From Spirochaetota bacterium (GTDB lineage: Bacteria; Spirochaetota; Spirochaetia; Treponematales; UBA12059), in the NCBI GenBank assembly GCA_029560805.1, contig JAKQKE010000284.1:1-64000 (forward strand): a stretch of 64,000 nt of DNA, written 5' to 3'. Shown here piece by piece: positions 9,122 through 18,838 of the stretch (its first letter is position 1; the number at the start of each line of letters is the position of its first letter). The position numbers were made by a program, and so were the translations under genes. The notes below the pieces were generated by a model that saw only the letters and a list, made by a program, of their open reading frames with translations, was not told the origin of the DNA and ran no database searches.

Positions 9122-10320
9122 CCAGAGGATTACGCGTCGCCGTGGCGGCGCTTCTAGCCGTCATCGCGTCGGCGGCCCCGATCGTCGCTCAGTCGTCCCA
9201 ACCGGCGTGGCTGAGCCTGGAGCTGGGTAAGCGGGCGTACGCCGACAAGGACTTCGGGGCGGCCCTCGTGCACTTCGACCGCGCGCTGATGATCCGGCGC
9301 GACGCGTTCACGTCGGCGGCCGTACGCCTCGACCAGGGGCTCGATTCCAAGGCGGCTCGAGAGGCCGGCGACTCCATCGAGGCGGTATTGTCGTCGTTGG
9401 CTCGCGAGGACTTCATCCAACGAGACTACGCTCGACTCGCCGCCGGGCGCAGGCCTGGCGATAGCGGCCTCCTCGAGGACCTGCGACGTGAACGCATATC
9501 CGATAGCCACCGCGCCCTCGTCGAGGTGCTCCTGCTCGTGATCGAGTACCGATCCCTGGGCGAGCTCGGCGACTCCATCGAGCGCCTGCGAGAGTGCGTG
9601 CGCCTCCTCGCCCTCTATCCTGAGGCTGAGTACTGGAAGGGCCGGCTGTTCTTCATCGAGGGGGAGCTCGCCCTCGCCGAGCTCCAGTACGAACGCGCCT
9701 ACGGGATGCGCGAGGCTCTGGAGGTACCCGGCGAGGCCTATTCGATACTCTACGCCATGGCCGAACTGTACGAGGCGAGATCGGAGTATGTCGCCTGGGA
9801 GAACGTGATGCTGCGCGTCATAGAGGGGCTCGACTCAGGCGTGGACCGGTACCTCGAGGAGGCGATGTTGGCGACGCTGACGGAGCAGGGCTTCAATCGC
9901 TTCATGACGCTGTACCGCCTAGACGACTCCTACTCGAAGTCAGCTCATGCCTCCCTGGCGGCGTTCTACCTGGAGCGGGGGAGGGCCGCCGCCCCGAGGC
10001 ACGCGGCCATAGCCGTCAACATGATCCTCTCGAGGGCGATAGCCATGCTCAAGGCCAGAGACGGCGACTATGTGTGGACGGACCTGCAGAACTTCATGGC
10101 GAGGGCTCGGGGCAGGAGGGACGTCATGGCCTACTTGGACGAGACTGGCTTCGCGGCGAACTTGTTCACCTTGGCCGACGCGCTGTACGTCGCCGGCGCC
10201 AGGGCTCCGGCCCTGATGCTGTGGGGGGTGATAGCCGATCAGGGGATCGCGCCGCTATCGGCGCGGGCCGGCGCGAGGCTAAGCGATCCGCGCTCGGCGG
10301 TCAGGAGAGGCCAGCCCTGA
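9118..10320 (+). CDS. Secreted TPR-like repeat protein
   Basis: 400 residues. An N-terminal signal peptide (residues ~5-24, ending SAAPIVAQS) has no lipobox. A helical repeat protein follows, with TPR-like pairs such as LELGKRAYADKDFGAALVHF (residues ~33-52), so it is probably a periplasmic protein-protein interaction scaffold. The ATG at 9118 overlaps the ispG stop (ATGA) and follows GGGGAGG, so I choose it over the longer frame from 9067. I do not recognise a named family. Its coupling to ispG looks positional rather than functional. Confidence 0.8.
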   Translation: MTRGLRVAVAALLAVIASAAPIVAQSSQPAWLSLELGKRAYADKDFGAALVHFDRALMIRRDAFTSAAVRLDQGLDSKAAREAGDSIEAVLSSLAREDFIQRDYARLAAGRRPGDSGLLEDLRRERISDSHRALVEVLLLVIEYRSLGELGDSIERLRECVRLLALYPEAEYWKGRLFFIEGELALAELQYERAYGMREALEVPGEAYSILYAMAELYEARSEYVAWENVMLRVIEGLDSGVDRYLEEAMLATLTEQGFNRFMTLYRLDDSYSKSAHASLAAFYLERGRAAAPRHAAIAVNMILSRAIAMLKARDGDYVWTDLQNFMARARGRRDVMAYLDETGFAANLFTLADALYVAGARAPALMLWGVIADQGIAPLSARAGARLSDPRSAVRRGQP

Positions 10321-10332
10321 TCGCGTCGGCCT

Positions 10333-10629
10333 TTAGGCCTCGGTTACCATCTTCCTGATCATGTCGCTGATGAACGGATCGCTGATCGAGTAGACGCGCT
10401 TGGTCTTCTGGACCTCGGCGCTGACGATCCCGGCCTGCTTCAGTATGGCCAGGTGCTGGGAAATGACCGGCTGGGGCTGTTCGAGACACTGCCAGAGGTC
10501 CGATACGCATGGATCCTGTTCTCGGGCGATGAGGCATAGCAGCCTGAGCCGTATGGGATGCCCGACTGCCTTCAGTTTTCTAGCGAAATCAGCGATTCGT
10601 TGCTGATCGCACGGTACGTTGACATTCAT
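10333..10629 (-). CDS. ArsR/SmtB-family transcriptional repressor
   Basis: 98 residues forming one winged-helix domain. The HTH region (DLWQCLEQPQPVISQHLAIL) and wing (VQKTKRVYSISD) are typical of ArsR-type repressors. Cysteines are Cys7, Cys32, Cys41 and one at residue ~48 or nearby, but the classic metal motif CVCDL reads CVSDL, so the canonical alpha-3 arsenic/cadmium site is incomplete. The inducer could be another metal, a thiol/persulfide or a non-metal signal. It is expressed from its own promoter, which overlaps the end of the upstream gene, apparently as a leaderless mRNA. No obvious transporter target lies next to it; the nearest downstream gene is convergent. Confidence 0.88.
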   Translation of the reverse strand: MNVNVPCDQQRIADFARKLKAVGHPIRLRLLCLIAREQDPCVSDLWQCLEQPQPVISQHLAILKQAGIVSAEVQKTKRVYSISDPFISDMIRKMVTEA

Positions 10630-10635
10630 GTCGAC

Positions 10636-10665
10636 ATAATAGCACCGAGTGCTTCAACGGTTCAA
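10636..10665 (-). promoter_or_regulatory. Promoter of the arsR gene, with possible operator
   Basis: Minus strand: TTGAAC (10665-10660), an 18-bp spacer, then TATTAT (10641-10636), six bases before the ATG at 10629. The spacer contains the short palindrome AGCAC-CGA-GTGCT, a plausible autoregulatory operator. The -35 overlaps the stop region of the upstream gene. Confidence 0.7.
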
Positions 10666-11385
10666 CAGGGCTTTTATCTCGCGCTCGGCCCTTCCGGCTA
10701 TGTAGTCGGCGATGGCGTCGCGCTCAGGCTCGCATCCCTCGAACGAGAAGGCCATGACCGGCCCATTGCGTATCAGCTTGCAGCGTAACGATAGGATGTC
10801 CCTATCGAGCCTGAGTGACGCCTCTTCGAGCACGAGGCCGGGTTCCATGTCGCTGACCGCGGCGTTCGTCTCGGGTATGAACGACAGGCCGGAGCTTGAA
10901 ATGGTCTCGATGGCTCCGGCTATCGGCTGGTAGGTTACAGGATGACAGAAGATGAAGCCGAGCCGGTCCCAGGGGCCGGGCGCGTGGCGGTCGGAGACTC
11001 TGGCGTCGTCCACCTCGACGTAGCGCTTGAGCAATTGCTGGAAGCGGTCGAGCTCGGCCTTGTCGGAGAGGTCCTCCTTGACGACGCCGTTCACGCCGAG
11101 GTAGGCGGCCTTGGCCGCCTCCTCGAACGGGAAGTAGTCGCCCTTGAGCAGGATGACCGCGCAGGCCGACTTGGGCCTCGCCGAACGTAGTCCGACGACG
11201 ATGGCCTTCCAGTGCCGCGGGAAGTCCCGGGCGCTCATGATCACGGCGTCTGGCATGATCTCGTCGAGGTTGTCCAGGGCCTTGAGGGGATCCCGGTAAT
11301 GGATGATGTCCAGGCCGAGGGGGTGCAGGTAGAAGCTGACCACCTCCGCCACGGCGTCGTCCTGGACGACGATGAGAGCCTTCAT
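10654..11385 (-). CDS. Receiver-like plus PilZ-like protein with degenerate motifs
   Basis: 243 residues. Residues 1-~120 have the fold pattern of a response-regulator receiver: acidic pair Asp9-Asp10 after the first strand and Lys103 near the fifth. The phospho-acceptor position is Ser51 (DAVIMSARD), so it is a pseudo-receiver. The C-terminal ~110 residues resemble a PilZ domain, with TISSSG (161-166) in place of the [D/N]xSxxG motif. I cannot place the upstream RxxxR motif, so c-di-GMP binding is doubtful. The start at 11385 overlaps the upstream stop (ATGA). This suggests a two-gene operon with the secreted protein. Confidence 0.7.
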   Translation of the reverse strand: MKALIVVQDDAVAEVVSFYLHPLGLDIIHYRDPLKALDNLDEIMPDAVIMSARDFPRHWKAIVVGLRSARPKSACAVILLKGDYFPFEEAAKAAYLGVNGVVKEDLSDKAELDRFQQLLKRYVEVDDARVSDRHAPGPWDRLGFIFCHPVTYQPIAGAIETISSSGLSFIPETNAAVSDMEPGLVLEEASLRLDRDILSLRCKLIRNGPVMAFSFEGCEPERDAIADYIAGRAEREIKALLNR

Positions 11386-12323
11386 TCGGTACCCTTGTTC
11401 CGTACGGTGTACGCCACAATATACCATATATCGTCGCGGCGCTCGAGCTCGTAGGTATATTCCTTTACCATCTTGAAGCCGTCGTAGTCGAACTTCTGCG
11501 TTACGCGCACCGTACCGTACGAGGCTCCGTACCGCGTCTCGAGTATATCGAAGGAGCTCGGTACCACGACAATGTCGGCGTCTACGACGCTGGCCATCAA
11601 GTCGGCCTTGTACGAATCGATCATACGCCGCCGCCCGTCGTCGGACTCGCGGTCGTATGACCGGCTCTTGTCGCTATTGGCCTTGAGGAGGCGCTCGACG
11701 TCAAGATAGAGGAAGAACTCGTTCCATCGGCCCTTCTGCCTGGCCCGTATGGTCCTGGAGACGACCTCGTCGGGCCCGATGCGCTCGGCCTTGAGGATCT
11801 CCGCGGTGCCGGCCACGAAACGCTCGGCCACGGCGGGGGTCGGCGCTCCGGGCCTGATCGAGAGGGACAGCGCGTTCGAGCGTATCGTCGACGATTCCGC
11901 CGTCCTGCCCGAGAGCTCCGGATAGAGGGTGCATACGACGAAGAAGGCGCCCGGTTCCGATAGGGCCACGTAGTCGGCCACATTCTCGACGAAGGAGTAT
12001 TCCTCGCCGGGCTGGATGGCGAGCTCGCGGTAGTAGACCGGAGCGCTCGACGACATGGCCCGTTTCCAGGAATCGCTCGCCTCGAGCCGGCGATTGGCCA
12101 GGGAGCGGACCTCGAAGCCGACCGACAGGCGTTTCTCGTCGGCCAGCTTGAAGCGCCAGGTTGACGGCGAGTCGTTCCTGACGGTCACCTTGACGTAGAC
12201 GTCCGAGCCAGGCGTATAGACCGCCTTGTCGAAGAAGCTAATGGTTAGTTCGGCTTGGGCGGCCGCGGCGCCCAGGCAGAGGGCGGCGACCAGCGCGGCC
12301 AAGACGCCTCGATTCGGATGCAC
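11382..12323 (-). CDS. Secreted protein of unknown function
   Basis: ~313 residues starting at a GTG (12323) that follows AAGGAGA with 7-nt spacing. The longer frame from 12389 would start inside the promoter and is rejected. A signal peptide spans about residues 5-25 (VLAALVAALCLGAAAAQA). The N-terminal half looks like an immunoglobulin-like beta domain (ELTISFFDKAVYTPGSDVYV, then a run of strands). The C-terminal half has alternating strands ending in YTYELERRDDIWYIVAY. I do not recognise the family. It is divergent from mfd and transcribed with the receiver/PilZ-like gene. Confidence 0.75.
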   Translation of the reverse strand: MHPNRGVLAALVAALCLGAAAAQAELTISFFDKAVYTPGSDVYVKVTVRNDSPSTWRFKLADEKRLSVGFEVRSLANRRLEASDSWKRAMSSSAPVYYRELAIQPGEEYSFVENVADYVALSEPGAFFVVCTLYPELSGRTAESSTIRSNALSLSIRPGAPTPAVAERFVAGTAEILKAERIGPDEVVSRTIRARQKGRWNEFFLYLDVERLLKANSDKSRSYDRESDDGRRRMIDSYKADLMASVVDADIVVVPSSFDILETRYGASYGTVRVTQKFDYDGFKMVKEYTYELERRDDIWYIVAYTVRNKGTE

Positions 12324-12335
12324 TGCTGCGTCTCC

Positions 12336-12389
12336 TTGTGCGCGCCGCCGCGATTCGTGTACTATGGTCGGCGCGCTATCCTCCTTCAA
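12336..12389. promoter_or_regulatory. Overlapping divergent promoters for mfd and the secreted-protein operon
   Basis: Plus strand: TTGTGC (12336-12341), 18 bp, TACTAT (12360-12365) for mfd. Minus strand: TTGAAG (12389-12384), 17 bp, CATAGT (12366-12361) for the gene starting at 12323. The two -10 boxes occupy the same bases (ACTAT shared), so the promoters are mutually exclusive. Predicted leaders are ~30-35 nt on each side. Confidence 0.65.
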
Positions 12390-12405
12390 ATATCGGACGT
12401 TTTAT

Positions 12406-15828
<3,423 letters not shown>

Positions 15829-15853
15829 GCGGCGCGGCGACGGTCAGGCTCGA

Positions 15854-16666
15854 TCAGGCCGACTGGTCCGGCGCGGCAGCCGGCTTGCTGGCTATGCGCT
15901 CCGAGAAGCGGTACTGCTCGATGATAGAGACGAGCTCCGACGAGAACTGTAGCGCGACCCGCGCCTTCTGGACGCCGTTCTGTAGCCTGGCTACCGAGGC
16001 CACGGCGCCGGCCACCGTGAACTGGTAGCTCTGGAAGAACAGCTTGAGTAGGATAGGCTTGTCCTGCTCGAGGATCGGCCCGTTCATCGGCACGAGGAAG
16101 TCGGCCGTATCGCTGGCCAACGCGAACAGCGCGACCTTGGCCTGGGCCCCGGCGTAGCCTATCGTACAGTAGTTGTTGTAGCCCATCGTCTTGGCGGTAT
16201 CGGGGTTGATCGATATCGGCTTGCCCTTGTAGTCGTCGTACTCGACCTTGAGCCGGTCGAGCAGCATGAAGTAGTCGATCAGTGTCTGGACGAGGTCGGG
16301 CGGGCAGGGCTTGAAGAGGACGTCGATCAGCCCTATCGACTCGCGGCCCTTCATGGGGCTGACCGAGCGCAGGGTACAGCGGGCGAAGATCTTCATCGGG
16401 TTCTGGGCGTTGCCCGGCTGGAACACGAGGGTCAGGCCAGCCAGGCCGTTGACGTACTTCTGGAAGAAGGCCAGCTCCTCGCGGGAGAAGGACGCGACGA
16501 GGACCGCACCGGCCATCGATAGGCGGTACGGTACGCAAATGATCCCGTAGGTGTCGAGCTTGACGACGGTCTGGCCCGGCTTCAGGCCCATGCGGGCCTG
16601 GGCGAACGGCGTTATCGCGGCGGTTTCGTTCTGGTATTGGGCTAATAGGTCCGTTTGATGATGCAT
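15854..16666 (-). CDS. PilZN3/PilZ-like protein with eroded c-di-GMP motif
   Basis: 270 residues. The arrangement follows the spirochaete PilZ proteins with a PilZN3 N-terminal domain: an opening helix LLAQYQNE, a strand-rich N domain (~25-130), a linker with INPDTAKTMGYNN (equivalent to ITPETLRKLG), then a PilZ-like barrel. Where an active PilZ has Arg residues and DLSxxG, this one reads AKVALFALASDTADF, so I see no c-di-GMP-binding residues. It is the last gene of the eight-gene minus-strand run, 33 bp after the methyltransferase, and may be a structural or protein-binding relic. The family assignment is from memory of treponemal homologues. Confidence 0.6.
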   Translation of the reverse strand: MHHQTDLLAQYQNETAAITPFAQARMGLKPGQTVVKLDTYGIICVPYRLSMAGAVLVASFSREELAFFQKYVNGLAGLTLVFQPGNAQNPMKIFARCTLRSVSPMKGRESIGLIDVLFKPCPPDLVQTLIDYFMLLDRLKVEYDDYKGKPISINPDTAKTMGYNNYCTIGYAGAQAKVALFALASDTADFLVPMNGPILEQDKPILLKLFFQSYQFTVAGAVASVARLQNGVQKARVALQFSSELVSIIEQYRFSERIASKPAAAPDQSA

Positions 16667-16699
16667 GGCTATGCCAGTGTAACCTTCAATGCGGAATCG

Positions 16700-17530
16700 T
16701 CAAGATCCGCGTTTGCGGGGCGGCGCCTTTCGATCGGGCGGCGCCTTTCGATCGGGCTGCGCCTTTCGATCGAAAGGCGATCCTCCGCGCCTGTCCCGGC
16801 CGCTGGCCCCGCCCCGGTTGCCGTCGGCGGCCTTCAGCAGGAATACCGTCGGCTTCTTGCCTATGCGCACGGGCCCGGCTTTCCAGGCGGCGGCAGTCAT
16901 GCGAACGATGCGCTCCTCCGGTGTCGATAGGCCGATCGCGGCGCAGAACACGGTATCGGGAGCCAGTGCGCAGGCCGCGCTGGCGACCATGGCGTCGTTG
17001 CGGTATGGCGTCTCGATGAAGGCCTGCGTCGAACCCTGCCGCCTCGAGTCGGCCTCGAGCGCGCGCAGGGCGGCCTCCCTGCCGGCCTGGTCTGGCGGTA
17101 GATAGCCGGCGAACGCGAAGCGCTGGCCCCCGAGGCCCGAGGCCATGACGGCCATCAGGATCGAGCTCGGGCCGGGCAGGGGGACGACTCTGATCCCCGC
17201 CTCGGCTGCCTCCGCCACCAGGGCCGCTCCCGGGTCGGCGACGCAGGGGCTACCGGCCTCCGACAGTATGGCCACGTCCCGCCCGGCCAGCAGGGGCGCC
17301 AGCAGCGCCCGCACATCCTCGGGCCGCGTATGCTCGTCCAGCACGCCGAAGCGCGACGCATCGAGGGCGTCCTGCGCCATGACGCGGCATAGGAAGCGCC
17401 TGGCGCTGCGCTCGTTCTCGACGACGAAGTCGCGAATGCCGGCCGCTATCCTGAGTACCCTCGGGGCCAGTTCGTCCGCCGGGTCGCCGTCGCCTATCGG
17501 CACCGGCACCAAATATAGTGAGCCGTTCAT
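16700..17530 (-). CDS. RsmI/YraL-type SAM-dependent (tetrapyrrole-methylase fold) methyltransferase
   Basis: 276 residues. The fold signature includes LSEAGSPCVADPGA, the PLPGPSS loop and ETPYRND. RsmI enzymes methylate the 2'-OH of C1402 in 16S rRNA. This variant opens SLYLVPVPIGDG and has ENERSARRFL, as in the shorter RsmI-paralogue group, so its exact target is uncertain. The last ~45 residues form a basic, repetitive tail (PDRKAP repeats) encoded by an 18-bp tandem repeat. The start overlaps the FAD-subunit stop by 4 bp. Confidence 0.82.
   Translation of the reverse strand: MNGSLYLVPVPIGDGDPADELAPRVLRIAAGIRDFVVENERSARRFLCRVMAQDALDASRFGVLDEHTRPEDVRALLAPLLAGRDVAILSEAGSPCVADPGAALVAEAAEAGIRVVPLPGPSSILMAVMASGLGGQRFAFAGYLPPDQAGREAALRALEADSRRQGSTQAFIETPYRNDAMVASAACALAPDTVFCAAIGLSTPEERIVRMTAAAWKAGPVRIGKKPTVFLLKAADGNRGGASGRDRRGGSPFDRKAQPDRKAPPDRKAPPRKRGS
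16720..16773 (-). repeat. 18-bp tandem repeat, three copies, inside the methyltransferase C-terminus
   Basis: Units of 18 bp at 16720-16737, 16738-16755 and 16756-16773 (GCGGCGCCTTTCGATCGG, third copy with three changes). The repeat is in frame and encodes six-residue PDRKAP-type repeats in the basic tail. Copy number could vary without shifting the frame. Confidence 0.9.
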
Positions 17531-18363
17531 CTCCCGCCTTCCTGGACGTTGGCCAGGAACGACATGACGTACGCGCCGAAGCGTTCGGCCAGCCTGGCCG
17601 GGAAACCAGCCTCGATCGCCTGTTCGCGCGCGGCCTCCTGGGCCTCCTCGACGTCCTTTACGGTCAACGGCAACCTCTTTCCTATCAGCGAAAGCTCGAG
17701 GGCGCGGTCGCGCGCCAGCGTCCTCCCCGACGCTATGAGCCGCAGCTCCGATATGGTCTCTTTCTCGAAACGGGCGGCGGCGGCGAAGGTCGACGCGAAG
17801 GCGTCCCCCTTCGTCGGCTCGCCGAGCCGGTGGAGCGCGAACGCGTCCCAGGGGGCGGTAGGAATGCGTATCCGGGTCAGCAGGGTAGCGGCCGGGAAGG
17901 CCGGTCGCCCGGAACCGTCGACGAGGGAGTGGATGCCGGTCCAGCGCGAGCCCGAGGCGTCGCGGAGCTCCACGGTCGCGTCCATACAGGCCAGGGACGG
18001 AAAACAGGTCATGAACGAGTCGCGCGAGGCGACGTTACCGCCGAGCGTGGCCAGATTGCGTACTGTAGCCGTGCCGACGAGCCCGATGGCGTCTCGCAGG
18101 GGTTGGAGCGCTAGGCTCCCCGGCAGGGCCTGTATCGTCGCCAGCCTGACGCAGGCGCCTAGTTCCAGGTAGCGGTCCGAGCGGCTGACGGCCCTCAGCT
18201 CGGGTATCCTACCGAGGTCGAGCACCGAGACCGGGGCGCCATCGCTACCGCGGGACGTCAGTATCAGCGTGCCGCCCGCCCAGGGCAGCGCGCCGGGTTG
18301 ACGCTTCAATACGGCGACGGCCTCCGCTATCGTCTGGGGCGCGGATACATCGTCAACGCGCAC
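17527..18363 (-). CDS. FAD-binding subunit, molybdenum-hydroxylase (CoxM/XdhB) type
   Basis: 278 residues. It has the FAD-binding landmarks of the xanthine dehydrogenase/CO dehydrogenase medium subunit: WAGGTLIL near the N-terminus, GTATVRNLATLGGNVAS in the middle, and a CO_deh_flav_C-like tail with CPxA-poor sequence. The usual role is to pass electrons from the [2Fe-2S] subunit to NAD or another acceptor. It overlaps the iron-sulfur gene by 11 bp and the methyltransferase by 4 bp, so it is part of one transcript. The substrate is unknown. Confidence 0.88.
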   Translation of the reverse strand: MRVDDVSAPQTIAEAVAVLKRQPGALPWAGGTLILTSRGSDGAPVSVLDLGRIPELRAVSRSDRYLELGACVRLATIQALPGSLALQPLRDAIGLVGTATVRNLATLGGNVASRDSFMTCFPSLACMDATVELRDASGSRWTGIHSLVDGSGRPAFPAATLLTRIRIPTAPWDAFALHRLGEPTKGDAFASTFAAAARFEKETISELRLIASGRTLARDRALELSLIGKRLPLTVKDVEEAQEAAREQAIEAGFPARLAERFGAYVMSFLANVQEGGR

Positions 18364-18838
18364 GGCCGTACTTCCCTCCGAGGCTCGACTCGAGCGCCGC
18401 CTTGACCGCCCCGAGGGCTCGCGACGGCGTGACGCAACGGCAGTATACCGAGGACAGTACCTCCATGATCTCCTCCTCGGAGGGGCGGACGGTCGCTTCG
18501 ATCAACGAGCCGGCGGCCATGAACAGCGCCGAGTCGCAGAAGCCGCATAGCTCGGCCCCCGCCTCGCGAAAGGAGCGTTCGACGGTCGCGAACGATTCGG
18601 TGCTCTTGAAGCCCTCGTAGGTGACGACCTCGGTGCCCCTCGCCTTGAAGGCGGGTACCATACAGGAATTGACCAGGAGCCCGTCGAGGAAGACGACGCA
18701 CTTGCCGCAGACGCCCTCGCGGCAATCGCTCATAAGGCTCGTCAGGTCGAAGCGCTCGCGTAGGAGATCGGATAGCCGCTCGAGGGGGTCGGCCTTCAGG
18801 CTGACGTCCTCTCCATTCAGGATGAATTCAACTATCAT
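18353..18838 (-). CDS. [2Fe-2S] subunit, molybdenum-hydroxylase (CoxS/XdhC) type
   Basis: 161 residues. All eight cluster cysteines are present: Cys39, 44, 47 and 59 for the plant-ferredoxin cluster (DCREGVCGKC...C) and Cys98, 101, 133 and 135 for the second cluster (LCGFC...CRC). The usual QCGFCTPG reads LCGFCDSA and the CRCTGY motif reads CRCVTP, so the surroundings of the second cluster are altered while its ligands are kept. Electron transfer therefore looks intact. It overlaps both neighbours by 11 bp. Confidence 0.9.
   Translation of the reverse strand: MIVEFILNGEDVSLKADPLERLSDLLRERFDLTSLMSDCREGVCGKCVVFLDGLLVNSCMVPAFKARGTEVVTYEGFKSTESFATVERSFREAGAELCGFCDSALFMAAGSLIEATVRPSEEEIMEVLSSVYCRCVTPSRALGAVKAALESSLGGKYGRAR

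Noticed and set aside
16720-16773. Short repeats as a CRISPR array
   Set aside because: Direct tandem units without spacers, in frame with a coding sequence; no cas genes.
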